DNA of 64,000 nt, from positions 214,984,500 through 215,048,499 of the forward strand of contig NC_073304.1 of NCBI RefSeq assembly GCF_027595985.1, written 5' to 3'. Positions 31,838-42,925 of the stretch are shown here, one piece after another. The DNA comes from Sorex araneus. Lineage: Eukaryota; Chordata; Mammalia; Eulipotyphla; Soricidae. Position 1 is the first letter of the stretch; each line of letters starts with the position of its first letter. The notes beneath the pieces are model-generated. The model saw only the letters and a list, made by a program, of their open reading frames with translations, was not told the DNA's origin and searched no databases. The position numbers were made by a program, and so were the translations under genes.

Positions 31838-32009
31838 ATCTTGTTTGGGGGTGAGGTGGGGTTGAGCCATACTGGGAGTTACTCTGTTTCAGTTGCTCAA
31901 GGTCACTCCTGGTGATGCTTGGTGGGGCCATGTGTGGTAGGGGGCATCAAACTGGGGTCTGCCACATGCAAGGCAAATGCCTTAACTCCTGTATTTGCTC
32001 CAGTCTCAG
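31838..32009 (-). mobile_element. old shrew-type tRNA SINE
   Basis: A reverse diverged copy with GGTCACTCCTGGTGATGC, TGGGGCCATGTGTGG and CATGCAAGGCAAATGCCTTA. Confidence 0.75.
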
Positions 32010-32077
32010 ATTTTGAATACTTTATTAAACTGACTTAAAGTTTACTTCCTCTTTTAGTCCTCAAAAAGTTTCTTTTG

Positions 32078-32246
32078 GGGCTGGAGCAATAGCACAGCGG
32101 GGTAGGGCGTTTGCCTTGCATGCGGCCGACCCAGGTTCGATTCCCAGCATCCCATATGGTCCCCTGAGCACCTCCAGGAGTAATTCCTGAGTGCAGAGCC
32201 AGGAGTAACACCTGTGCATCCACGGGTGTGACCCAAAAAGAAAAAA
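32078..32246 (+). mobile_element. young shrew-type tRNA SINE
   Basis: A forward near-consensus copy flanked by AAAAGTTTCTTT on both sides. Confidence 0.95.
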
Positions 32247-32298
32247 AAAAGTTTCTTTCATTTTGGAAGCAGGAGTTGAGGATTTTCTTCTTGGGTTG

Positions 32299-32529
32299 TC
32301 ACTGTCATTCATCTATTTGCTCAAGTGGGGACCAGTAATGTCTCCATCATGAGATTTGTTGTTACTGTTTTTGGCATATCGAATACGCTACGGGTAGCTT
32401 GCCAGGCTTAGCCCTGCAGGCGGGATACTCTCGGTAGCTTGCCAGGCTCTCCAAGAGGGATGGAGGAATTGAACCGGGTTGGCTGTGTGCAAGGCAAACG
32501 CCCTACCTGCTGTGCTATCACTCCAGTCC
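32299..32529 (-). mobile_element. second-type SINE (long body, CAGTGA-like tail)
   Basis: It shares the tRNA-like head with the common SINE (GTGCAAGGCAAACGCCCTAC, CTGTGCTATCACTCCAGTCC). Its body differs: TTGTTGTTACTGTTTTTGGC, GGGTAGCTTGCCAGGCT and ATACTCTCGGTAGCTTGCC. The tail side is GTCACTGTCA instead of poly(T). A 12-bp duplication CTTCTTGGGTTG lies at 32,287-32,298 and 32,530-32,541. Confidence 0.9.
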
Positions 32530-32685
32530 CTTCTTGGGTTGAGGGAAGAATAAAAAGCCAAAAATTAATTTATCAGGAGTAGGGTAGCCTGATCAGTTCT
32601 AGGTGTAACTCAGACTTGGGGTTAGATAAGCAGCAACCCTATTTCACTACCCCCTTCATCAAATCTTCTGTGGAGGTTACCTTTT

Positions 32686-32856
32686 AACTTTGTTTATGTT
32701 TTTGAGTTACACCTTGTGGTGGTAGGTGCTTAAGCCCAGCTCTGCACTCAGGGATCACTCCTGGAGGGCTTTGGGGGGCCCATAAGGGATGTGGGGGGAT
32801 AAACCTGGGTCTGCTACATAAAACCAAGCACCTTATTCACCATTTCTCCAGTCCTG
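32686..32856 (-). mobile_element. old shrew-type tRNA SINE
   Basis: A reverse copy with AGCTCTGCACTCAGGGATCA, GGGGGGCCCATAAGGGAT and CCATTTCTCCAGTCC. Confidence 0.82.
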
Positions 32857-32920
32857 TGGGGGATCTCTTAAAGTCAGAAGGAAAAATTAGGAGCATTTGC
32901 AAACCCAAAAAGGATGGAAA

Positions 32921-33040
32921 AGGGGCAGAGAGATAGTTCAGCAGGTTGACTGCATGTTTTGCCTGTAGGAGGCCTAGGTTTGACCTCCAGCACAATTGGG
33001 AGTAAGCCCTGAGCCCAGAGTCAAGGGAAAGAGTTTGAGT
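32921..33040 (+). mobile_element. old tRNA-derived SINE, last repeat before HOXB1
   Basis: GGGGCAGAGAGATAGTTCAGC, GGTTTGACCTCCAGCAC and GGAGTAAGCCCTGAGC are recognisable; the core is deleted. Confidence 0.65.
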
Positions 33041-33049
33041 CCTACCCAT

Positions 33050-34850
33050 AAAATTGTGTTTGCCACCTCAACACTCTTCCATTCCTCTGCAGGCCCCTGG
33101 CATTTTTTTCCTTTGTCTTCCCTCATCCCTTTGGCAGTGAACATTTTCTCAACCTCCCCCACCGCATCTCCCTTATAGAAGCTCCAGCAGGTCCCCTCCC
33201 CCAACGTGTCCTGGTCAGAGGCAGAGTATACATGAGGACAGCAGGGGTCCTGTGAAGTGCTTTGGGCTCTTTCACAGTTGGAGCTCAGGGAGGCTCAGAG
33301 TTCCGAAAGGAAGAGAAAGTGCGTGATTGTGATTTGGGTGCTAGAGCTAGAAAGCAGAGGACAGGCAAAGGAGGCTTGATGGAAGACTCAGAGGCAGAGA
33401 CACAGATGCTGAGAGTCAACTTTGGTTCTTGGCGGAGGGATGAGAACTCCCCCATTCTGCTTGGGAAGGGGAAACCTGAGAAGTTCTGAGGGCTCCCTCC
33501 AGCCCTAGCCCACTTGCTTCTGCCTGGTCTGAGCTCAGTTGCTGACAGGGATTCCTCCCTGAACTCTTGCCCTCCTGGACTTGCCCTAGCCCCAGTCCCA
33601 GGCCTCTGGCCAGGCAGACACCCTGACAGGTTACAAATGAGTGTGGGAGTTGGATTGTGCCAAGCCCTTGTCCTCAGAGTCTGGAGGAGGAGAATCAATG
33701 GGCTGTACCTAAGCGTTACTCCTCCAGTCCATCCCTGCCTGAAGAGAATGCCAGAAACACTTCCTGCTCTTTCCCCTTGCTCCAGCTCTATCCCACAGAC
33801 AGGCAGAGCAAGCGGGGACTCCACCCTCAACCTCCCCTCTCTGAGACAACTCCCTACATCAATTCTAGAAGCTCCAGTGGAGATTTAAGTCATCTTTAAG
33901 ACAGAAATGGCTTTTGAATGTGCAGATTTGAGACAGGGCTCTTTTGGGGTGAGAGTATTGAGGGAAAGAGAAGGATAGTGGGGAAGGAGAGAGGGGTTGG
34001 AGGGAACCACAATAGGAATGACCCTTAAATGCTCCAGAGAGAAAAGCAAAATCCCCTCCCTTTTACCTGTAAACATGACCTAGCACTGTGCTCATTGTGG
34101 CTCTCTGGAGAGACGGAGGGAGTTATTTGAGTCTGAGTGAGTGAGCCAGCTACAGCTATGGATGGCTAGAGAGAGAATAAATACATCTAGAGAGATGAAT
34201 TGATGGATCAGTAGGGAACGGATATAAATATGGAGAGAGATGGACGAACGGAGAGATGGATTGAGACAGAGAGAATATATAGGGAGTCTGAGGGAGAGAA
34301 ATGGTTGTGTGAACGAGGAGGGAGCACTAGGTTATGCAAAGACAAGGAAAGAGAAATGGGGCATGGCTCACCCTCCTCTCCATGTGTCTGTCCTGCTCCC
34401 TGAAATGTCAGTTTTCCACCTCTCACAAATGAACTCTTCCTTTAGATCCTAGACCCGGCCTCACACCCTTAGGTGACTTGGCACCCTCTGCTTTCACAAT
34501 CACCCATTTGGCCCAAGATGACAGACCTTGCCCTGCCGTTGTGGCCCATCTCTCCAAGACAAATTGGGAGAAAGAAACAGAAACGGGGGAGTGGAATTCT
34601 GGGCAAGTAAAGAGATTCACCATCCTGCTGGTCTACTGCCTTGGGGGGAAGATTTCTCTGGGGGGGTGGGAAGAGTGAGGGGCAGCTGGGTTGAATTTGT
34701 CCAAATCTAATAACCCAGGAGCCTATTGAAGGCCTTGGGGGTGGGGAGGGGAGGAAAGTCTTGAATATTCCTCCAACTTTTCCCCCCTCTCCCTCTGGTC
34801 CCTTCTTTCCAGAAGTCTTTGAAGAAAGATGTTTTTGACGCTTCCATGTC
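33050..34850. other. HOXB1 upstream DNA, no gene
   Basis: Repeat-free unique DNA between the last SINE and the HOXB1 autoregulatory element. A GA-rich stretch at 34,105-34,330 carries several GATGGAT-type motifs. The known mouse 5' retinoic-acid repressor element should lie in this general area, but I did not find a convincing DR2 site. Confidence 0.5.
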
Positions 34851-34856
34851 GCTCTC

Positions 34857-34921
34857 AGATGGATGGGCTGCGGGTGATTGAAGTGTCTTTGTCATGCTAA
34901 TGCTTGGGGGGTGATGGATGG
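34857..34921. promoter_or_regulatory. HOXB1 autoregulatory element (b1-ARE) for rhombomere 4
   Basis: Three PBX/HOX repeats are visible: AGATGGATGG (34,857-34,866), TGATTGAAGT (34,875-34,884) and TGATGGATGG (34,912-34,921). Between the last two stands a joined SOX/OCT site, CTTTGTC (34,887) followed directly by ATGCTAAT (34,894-34,901). This arrangement is the published mouse Hoxb1 element, through which HOXB1/PBX maintains Hoxb1 expression in rhombomere 4 with SOX2/OCT help. It ends about 220 bp before the HOXB1 start codon. Confidence 0.88.
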
Positions 34922-35143
34922 GCGCAGGGGCTGCCAAACTCTGGCCGGTGCGCCCATTGGCCTGGGAGAGATCACATGCGCCCCTCCACCCCCACTCCCT
35001 ACCCCCTTCCTAGGGGAGTCCTGGCCCAGGCAAGCTGGGTCCGGCCATGGACGCAAGCTTCAGCGCGGTGACATACTGCCGAAAGGTTGTAGGGCAAGAG
35101 GGTGTCTCCCCCAAACGGGCCGACCCTCCTGCGGCCTCCACGC

Positions 35144-36349
35144 ATGGACTATAATAGGATGAACTCCTTCTTAGAGTACCCACTCTGTACCCGTGGACCT
35201 GGCGCCTACAGCGCCCACAGCGCCCCTACTTCCTTCCCCCCCAGCTCGGCCTCGGCTGTTGACAGCTACGCAGGGGACACCCGCTATGGCGGGGGGCTGC
35301 CCAGCCCTGCGCTCCAGCAGAACTCAGGCTACCCCGCCCAGCAGTCGCCTTCGGCCTTGGGGGTGCCCTTCCCGAGCTCGGCGCCTTCGGGGTATGTACC
35401 CCCCGCCGCCTGCAGCCCCGGCTATGGGCCTTCTCAGTACTACCCTCTGGGCCAACCGGAAGGAGATGGCAGCTACTTTCATCCTTCCAGCTATGGGGCG
35501 CAACTCGGGGCCTTGTCCGACGGCTACGGAACCGGCGGGGTGGGCCCGGCTCCTTACCCTCCGCCACAGCCCCCTTACGCCAGCGAGCAGACCGCCAGCT
35601 TTGCACCGGCCTATGCCGATCTCTCGGAGGACAAGGAATCGCCTTGCCCGACAGAACCCCGCACCCCCACCGCCCGGACCTTCGATTGGATGAAGGTGAA
35701 GAGGAACCCACCCAAGACAGGTAGGGCTCAGGCGTGGCCACGCGCTCCCCGGGGGACACCGCGCGGACCCCCCTCCCCCGGCCCCAGGGTGTCCGGGGCT
35801 AAGGCTGGGTTCTCTCCGGTGGCCCTGGAGGGGAAGGTAAGGGCGCTCTCAGGTGGGCTGTACCTTGGGGAGGACCCCAGGGTGGGAATGGGTATCCGTG
35901 GGAACTTGGAGAGCTGCCATTGAACCGAAGGGTGCTGGGGGTGCCGGGCTGGCCCCCGCAGAGGGCGGGGGAGGCGGGAGAGGTGAGAACTGACGCGCGC
36001 TCCTCCCGCCCCGCCCCTAGCGAAGGTGTCGGAGCTGGGCCTGGGCGCGCCTGGCGGGCCCCGCACCAACTTCACCACGCGGCAGCTGACCGAGCTGGAG
36101 AAGGAGTTCCACTTCAACAAGTACCTGAGCCGCGCCCGCAGGGTGGAGATCGCCGCCACCCTGGAGCTCAACGAGACGCAGGTCAAGATCTGGTTCCAGA
36201 ACCGGCGCATGAAGCAGAAGAAGCGCGAGCGGGAGGGAGCCCGGCTGCCCCCTGCCCCTCCAGGCGCTCCCAAGGAGGCGGCTGGAGACGCCTCCGACCA
36301 GTCCACGTGCACCTCCCCCGAAGCATCGCCCAGCTCCGTCACCTCCTGA
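35144..36349 (+). CDS. HOXB1: homeobox protein Hox-B1
   Basis: Coding sequence is join(35144..35720, 36021..36349), giving 301 residues, the same as human. HOXB1 is the labial-class nuclear transcription factor that specifies rhombomere 4 and the facial nerve. The start [13 protein letters not shown] matches human; the open frame extends 14 codons upstream only from a GTG. The N-terminal region is rich in Tyr, Pro, Ser and Gly, with a single copy of the SAHSAP motif (residues 23-28), known to vary in humans. The divergent labial hexapeptide FDWMK is at residues 180-184 and the homeodomain at about 203-262, ending at KQKK and containing WFQNRRMK. The C-terminus is [11 protein letters not shown]. 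The intron is GT-AG, with AAGACAG/GTAGGG and CCCTAG/CG splitting an Ala codon. Confidence 0.98.
35721..36020 (+). other. HOXB1: HOXB1 intron
   Basis: A short GC-rich intron of 300 bases with a good donor and a C-rich tract before the acceptor CCTAG. The frame stays open well past the donor, but the conserved exon 2 sequence fixes the junction. Confidence 0.9.
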
Positions 36350-37318
36350 ATCAAACTCCCCAGCCCCTTCTTCCCTCCGCTCTCCCCATCCGCCTCTTCC
36401 GTGGGCAAGATCTTGGGGAGGGTGGAGGAGGGGTGCAGGAGGCGCTGGTTTAGAGCTCTCCAGGGAGAAGGGGGGGGAACACTTTTCTCCAGCCAGGGTG
36501 GGGTGCTGATGGATGGGGGGCCTTTCAGGACCCAGAGGCTGAAGACCCCATAGCGCCTGTGAAAATGTGGAGCGAAAGGCTTCATTCCGCCCTGGATCTG
36601 GGCATCAGCGCGGGGACGCAGCTGGGGCTGGCCGGGCAAACGAGCCTCATGGTCCTGGATTCTCCTTCCCTGTATTTGTTCAGTTCAGTGCCTTGGAGCC
36701 AGGATTCTCCCGATGCGCTCCTAATGCCCCTGCCCCTTCTGGCTCCAGACAGAGGAGGCCTGGGAGTTTCTTGTTTGGAGGTGTTGGAGTGCAGGCGTAC
36801 TCCCAATGCTTATTCTTTCCAGTCACCACAGACCTTACAATAGCACCAGCTGCCTTGAGACACACCAAAAAGCCTCCCCCAACCCCCTGCACATTTATAT
36901 TGCACTAGCGGAGCCTGCAGAGGTGGTTTTCTGAGTCTTGCTACCCCCATCCCCACCCCCTACCAGCGACCTCATCTCCAAGCCACCAAAGTGTTTTGCA
37001 ACTTGGTACTCCAGAAATTTCTGGAATGCTGTGCAAGGCCTGGCCCCAACAAACCTCTACCAGGAAGGCGCAGGCACGCCCCACTAGTTTCTCCCCTATT
37101 TATTGCCTCCTGGAAAAACCCAGGGCTCTCCTTCATCTCCACCCCTTTGCCTGGGTTAGCCCAGGGAGGTTCCAGGGCAGTGACCGCTCCCAGGAGCCGC
37201 CACCATACTAGGAACCTTCCAAAGAGACCAACTTTCAGGAAACCCTAGCCCCAAGCAAGCCAGGTTCTCTCTGTACCTCCACCTACCTCATTTCAATAAA
37301 GTCTGTTTCCCCTCTCTT
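36350..37318 (+). other. HOXB1: HOXB1 3' UTR
   Basis: Non-coding sequence of about 970 bases runs from the stop to just past AATAAA at 37,295-37,300, the first canonical signal I noticed downstream. It has no repeats and no recognised miRNA seed match. Confidence 0.65.
37295..37300 (+). terminator. HOXB1: HOXB1 polyadenylation signal
   Basis: AATAAA in TTTCAATAAAGTCTG, followed by T/C-rich sequence. Confidence 0.7.
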
Positions 37319-37319
37319 C

Positions 37320-39155
37320 CTGACTGCTTCTGCTCCCCACTCCTGGAGAGGAGGGCCTTGGGGGGCGGGGGAAGTGAGCCTGTTGGTCAGATTTGTGGCG
37401 GGTTGGAAAGAGCTGAACTCAGCTTGATCAAGAGAAACAAGAGAAGGAGTTTGTGGGTTCGGGGCAGAGCTGGACCCCAGATTTGCAGGTGTGAACCATC
37501 TCTTCTGATGGGGTACCAGAAAAATTGGGAGCAGGAGGAAGTTTGAAGTGGGTCCTGGGAAACAAATCTGGAAAGAACAGAAAAGGAGGTAAAAGGAGGA
37601 AGCTGGGGAAGGCAAAAAGCCTTCTGCCCCTTCCTTTATCACCCTAATACCCTCCGGACACCGAGAACAAGGCCACCGACTACCAGGACTCAGGAAGACA
37701 GCGGGCTCAGAGAAAACCAGAAGATGGGGTCACTCATTGCCAAACTCCAGTCCGGCATGCAAGGGAACCGCTGCGCGCACCCAGCCCAGGCTCTCCATGC
37801 AGACTCAAGGGGGACATTAGGACTTTGGAAGCCCGGTGGCTCAGAGACTCCTGGGCAACCCACTAACTTCCCAGTTTCCACCCATACCACCATCCCCAGT
37901 CCCACCTCAACCCATCTGTAGGGAACACCCCGGCTCTCCATGGGCCCGGACAGCAGGAAGCAGGCGCTGCTTGCGGTATGAGAAGGGGAGGTGGCCAGGG
38001 AGCCACAGGGAGCCTCCGCAGGACCCAGAGGCCCAGGGTGTGGGCGGAGGAGACTGGGGTTCACCCAGATCCAGTGCTGACCTTTTTACCTCCAAGCGCC
38101 TCTGGGCTTTCTAAACAAGTCAGCAGGGCCACCTATTGTCTCCTGGCGGGTCTTACTGTCAAAGCTTTGGTAGGCTCAGGAGGAGGGATGGGGCTCAGAA
38201 AGCCTCGGGAGTTCCCAGATTTCCGCCCCTCATGACACAGGCGCTCAGGAGGAGGGGGGGCATCCAGCTGGGCTGGCTTTATCCATTCGGGTAACCCTGG
38301 GATCCCCAGTGACCTGGGATCAGATCAGCCCCCCCCCCAATTCGTGATGGGTTAGGTAGGGGTGGGGTACTGATTGTGGGACCAGCGAGAGCATCTTATC
38401 TGCCCTATCTTTTTCATTTCGAACTTTCAAACCCAGAGAAGGAGCAGAAGGGGGCAGGCGGGAGTGTAGGTAAGAAAAGTGGAGTGCTTGCTTCCTAGTG
38501 CAATTGAGGCCATTGTTAAAGGTGCCCCGTTCTCAGTAATTGCGCAGCCCCAGCTGAGAGGAAGAAAAGCCCCACAGAGCAAGTCTAGCTTTCCCAGAGG
38601 CGGTCGTCTTGCCCTGAGTCTTTAAAAAAAAAATCTATTAATTGCTTTTCTGCATTTAATTGAAATTGTCACTAAGGTTGGCTTCCCCAAAGGGGTCACC
38701 TTGACAGGGGACCGAGCAAGTACCCGTGGAATCAAAACTCCCCTTTGGAATCATTCAGAGCAAGCCTGGAGAACTTTCTGGTTGGAGTATTTATGGATCC
38801 TCCAGCCTTGAGACCCTGAGCAGGAGAGAGGGCGGAGGACGAGGGAGCAGCGGGGTTAGAGCATGGGGCCACTCCGAGGAGACACTTGGGGCTATGGAGA
38901 GACAGGTCCTGGGAGAGGGAAGATGAAAGGGACAGGGGGAGGGGGGGAAGGCTGGCAGATTTGATTCTTGGCCAGAGCAGAACCACCAGATTCCCCCAGG
39001 GAAGGGTGGGAGACAAATCAATTAATTCTCTGCTAACACAGCAGCAGGCTCAAAGTGATCCTCAATACATATGACCCCCCTCACCTCGTGAGATGTACAA
39101 ATACTCCCTCTTTCTGACTTTGTACCCCTTCAAATTCCACTTGGAATGGGAAGCA
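37320..39155. other. HOXB1 downstream DNA with candidate enhancer
   Basis: Repeat-free unique DNA. The block 38,500-38,780 has CCATTGTTAAAGGTGCC, TCAGTAATTGCGCAG, TTAATTGAAATTGTCACT and GGGGTCACCTTGACAGG. It is a plausible regulatory element; mouse Hoxb1 has a retinoic-acid-responsive enhancer on its 3' side. No perfect direct-repeat RARE is visible. No gene is seen. Confidence 0.45.
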
Positions 39156-39158
39156 TAA

Positions 39159-39337
39159 TTTATTTATTTATTTTATTTATGGACCATTCCTGGTGGTGCT
39201 CTGGGCTGACTCCTGGCTCTGCGCTCAGGAATCATTCCTAGTGGGGCTTGGGGGATCATGTGGGATTCTGGGGATTGGACCTGGGTCAGCCACATGCAAG
39301 GCAAGTTCCCTACCCACTGTACTGTCACTCTGGCCCA
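39159..39337 (-). mobile_element. old shrew-type tRNA SINE
   Basis: The first SINE beyond HOXB1. A reverse copy with a (TTTA)n tail, GCGCTCAGGAATCATTCC and ACTGTCACTCTGGCCC. Confidence 0.87.
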
Positions 39338-39339
39338 AA

Positions 39340-39953
39340 ACCCATTTGTTTGAAGAAAGAAAGAAAAAAAAAACCATGCATTTTCCTATCATAGACGGCA
39401 AAGGAGAGGACAGGAAAGCAAGCAAGCAAACAAAAACCACATTCTGCTTCAATTGAGTGAAATTGATGGTCTTTATTAATGTTAAATGCAGAACTTCTTC
39501 AATTCAGAGATTTCTCCATGCTTTTCCATAGTTTCTGAGGAAGAGGCATTATGTTTACCACAGCAAGTTCTGCAAGATCTGGAAGACTCCTACAATGACA
39601 AGACACCTCTATTTACCAGCTAACATAAATAAAACTCTCCTATTTTGAGAATAAAAAATCTTTAGAGATGATCCTTTGCTTGCTCTTGGAAAGGAGGATC
39701 CTCAGGATTGGTTGAAAGTTGATCAAGATTTCAAGGTTTCAGAGGAGCTTGTCTCAGCCCCTCCTCCACGGCCTGAGATGTGTTGGTGGGGGGCTTCCAA
39801 GTCTCTACTTCACCCAACCTTCCACACCATCTGTTTCCCAAAGTGTGAACTTTTTCTCTTTCATTTGCCTTTTTCTTCAGCGTTTGTTCTCCCAACATGA
39901 GGCTCTTTGATCTCCTGCCCAAAGAAAATGAGAAAAAGACATCAAACACACGC

Positions 39954-39994
<41 letters not shown>

Positions 39995-40225
39995 AACAAC
40001 AACCCTGAAGTTCTTGCTTGTGATTTGAGCTTCTTTATTATGAACATCCCTCCATCAAACTCATTGACTGTTGGGAGGGAGCCGGTGGGATTCGGGAAAA
40101 GTAGAGGAGAGTATAGTTGGAGAGAAGGGACAAATTCCATGGATGATGAGATGGGAGAGCTCCATATTGGGCCTCAGAGGAAAACCAGGGGGCTGGGAAG
40201 ATGGCCAGGATACTGGGTTCAAATC
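39340..40225. other. unique intergenic DNA
   Basis: No gene and no SINE; it contains a CA microsatellite near 39,970. Confidence 0.5.
39954..39990. repeat. (CA)n microsatellite
   Basis: A perfect CA run of about 37 bases. Confidence 0.93.
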
Positions 40226-40227
40226 TT

Positions 40228-40385
40228 TTCAATACCTGGGTTCAAATCAGAACCCTATCTCTTACTACCTTGTGTTCCAGGTAAATTATCTATTTTGTTG
40301 TGCCCAGTTCTATTATCTACAAAATGGGGATGTAAATAGTACTGTTTCACTGGGTTGATGTTGGGGGGTAATAAATACATATGGA
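40228..40385 (+). mobile_element. MIR element
   Basis: CTGGGTTCAAATCAGAACCC, TATTATCTACAAAATGGGGA and GTAAATAGTACTG... follow the MIR consensus from its B box to its 3' half. Confidence 0.75.
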
Positions 40386-40389
40386 CTTT

Positions 40390-40391
40390 TT

Positions 40392-40441
<50 letters not shown>
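40390..40441. repeat. (ATC)n microsatellite
   Basis: About 50 bases of trinucleotide ATC repeat. Confidence 0.95.
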
Positions 40442-40444
<3 letters not shown>

Positions 40445-40789
40445 GACAAGTTCTTTCCTCTTTCTCTTGTTTCTGTTCCTGACCTACTCCAGTCTTGTGC
40501 TTTGCGATGTGTACCAATTCTTGCTTTTTATAGTTCTGTTATTTGATCCCTGGTAGATGTTTTGGGAATTAGAGACAGGCTATTGGACTAAGGACAGGTA
40601 GAAGCTGAGTACACCTGCCTGAGACCCTTCTCTTTTGGGTCTTACCTACAAAAGAGAGGAGGTTTCCAGATGCTCACACTCTTTGTCCTTTCTCCACAAT
40701 GGGAAAGATGGAAAAATCTTGAAAACAGACATTTTAAGTTCCTGATTTAGAGTCTTCGAAGGGGCTCAGTCTTTGAAGGTACTCTACCC

Positions 40790-40889
40790 CCCAGCTAGAT
40801 TGGGGGGGGCATGTGGTGGCAGGGATAGAACCTGGGACTCCTACATGAAAAGCAGGTGCTACAGCCTGTTGAACTATCTTTCTGGTCCA
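40790..40889 (-). mobile_element. old SINE fragment
   Basis: The head half of a reverse copy: GGATAGAACCTGGGACTCC and TTGAACTATCTTTCTGGTCC. Confidence 0.6.
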
Positions 40890-40967
40890 TGAACTATAAT
40901 TTAGTTTTAATTATGGTCTCCTTTTATTAGCTGGATGAGCTTATGCTAGTTATTTGATTTTTCGGTG

Positions 40968-41265
<298 letters not shown>

Positions 41266-41431
41266 TTGCTTTTTGGGTCACACCTGGCTATGCACAGGGG
41301 TTATTCCTGGCTCATGCACTCAGGAATTCCTCCTGACAGTGCTCGGCGGACCATATGGGATGCTGGGAATTGAACCCGGGTCGGCTGCATGCAAGGCAAA
41401 AACCCTATCCGCTGTACTATCGCTCAAGCCT
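41266..41431 (-). mobile_element. young shrew-type tRNA SINE with expanded tail
   Basis: A near-consensus reverse copy, TTTTTGGGTCACACCTGGC to CTGTACTATCGCTCAAGCC, whose tail is the preceding microsatellite. Confidence 0.93.
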
Positions 41432-41484
41432 CATGTGCTTTTATTTATTCAAGTGTAAAATGGAGGATGTTGAAGGATAAATTA

Positions 41485-41522
41485 TTTCTATCTATCTACC
41501 TATCTCTCTATCTCTCTATCCA
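41485..41522. repeat. (ATCT)n microsatellite
   Basis: A short, imperfect ATCT/CTCT run. Confidence 0.8.
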
Positions 41523-41611
41523 GTGAACTGCTTAGAATATTGCCTGGCAGGATTTATTACAGATTTTTCTATTTTATATATTAGTGAAAGGCATTTTTCT
41601 TTTCATTGTTG

Positions 41612-41781
41612 TTTTTTTTTCTTTTTTGGTCACATCTGGCGATGCACAGTGGTTACTCCTGGCTTTGCACTCAGGAATTACTCCTGGCGGTGCTCAGGGG
41701 ACCATATGGGATGCTGGGAATCGAACCGGGTCGGCCTCGTGCAAGGCAAACGCCCTACCCGCTGTGCTATCGCTCCAGTCC
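41612..41781 (-). mobile_element. young shrew-type tRNA SINE
   Basis: A reverse near-consensus copy with a 10-bp duplication TTCATTGTTG at 41,602-41,611 and 41,782-41,791. Confidence 0.95.
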
Positions 41782-41792
41782 TTCATTGTTGA

Positions 41793-41950
41793 TTTTGAAC
41801 AATACCCAATGGTGCTCAGGTCTTACTCCTGGCCCTGTAATCATGGGTCACCCTTGGTAGTGCTTTGGGAAACCATATGTAGTGCCAAGGATTCAAACTG
41901 GGTTCAGTGGGGTGGAAGGCTTTCTCACACTGAGCTATTCTTAGTCTTAG
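41793..41950 (-). mobile_element. old shrew-type tRNA SINE
   Basis: A reverse copy with GGTGCTCAGGTCTTACTCC, TTTGGGAAACCATATG and CACTGAGCTATTCTTAGTC. Confidence 0.78.
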
Positions 41951-42925
41951 AATGATGGAAACAAGCTTCTGCCTTGCCCCTCCTACCTTTCACAACCACA
42001 GACCCACCTGGTATCATGACCTTGGAACTTGTTACTGGTAAATAAAATAATTACAAGAAAGAGTTGAAGGAAGTGCAGGGAGAGCTGCCATACAGTGAGC
42101 ATGGTATCTTGATGAGACATGCTCTTGGTAGGACAGCTCAATTATGTAATGCTCAGAACACATTCCTACTGTGATATATGAGATTAGCACCCCTACATTT
42201 GTACCAGATTTCCCCTTAATGGTATAGTCCTGTCTCTAAGGACTTCTTTGCTTGACCTCCTTTGCATGACTCAACACAATATTCCAGATGCTTCAGCTTT
42301 TGCTATTTCCCAGGCTCTCTAAAGACTTTATATAATCAGAGTGCGTCCTGGGTGGGAGATGCAAAATATTTAATGTGTAATCCTCAGAGAACAGAGAGCT
42401 CAGGCAGCTGTGCATTTCAGCTCACAGGCTGAGTTCCTGGCCTTTACCCAGTGTCTTCAGTTGAGAAATGAATAGATCTGACACTTAAGAAATAAAAAAT
42501 ATTTTGTAGGAATTAAGGAGACTAGATTTTATGTTACTCCTTGTGTGTCCTCAGGTAAATCCCTTTAACTCCCTTGGTTTCCCAGTCTTTAAACTGAACG
42601 ATCTGCAGCATGGCTCAATCCTGTCCTCTGAAGAGTGAAGAAGACATTCATTAAGTAGGAAGCTTACCATAGGGAGGAGGGGGGAGGGGCACTGGGACAA
42701 CGACAGAAAGAAGAGGACTCTCAGGCAGAGGGTGTGATGCTGGAATATTTCAGGTATGACACCCTATTAATAACAGTTTCTTGAGCCACGGTGCCTAAAA
42801 TTAAATTAAAATTAGAAGAAAAAAATAAGGAGTGTGAAATTTCGCAGTGAGAGGTGGTGGGAGGGTGGGGTAGGGAGCATCCTGTAGAAGAGAGTCTACT
42901 GTCCTAGGCAAAACTCATTCATCTC
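41951..42925. other. unique intergenic DNA
   Basis: No gene, SINE or recognised element. AT-rich TAAT-containing stretches occur near 42,480-42,540 and 42,770-42,830. Confidence 0.5.

Noticed and set aside
34040-34100. Retinoic acid response element around GACCTAGCACTG
   Set aside because: Only one half-site is convincing; spacing to the next AGGT-like motif does not fit DR2 or DR5.
35728-36639. 303-codon reverse-strand open frame over HOXB1 exon 2
   Set aside because: Its central part is simply the complement of the homeobox; there is no independent coding evidence.
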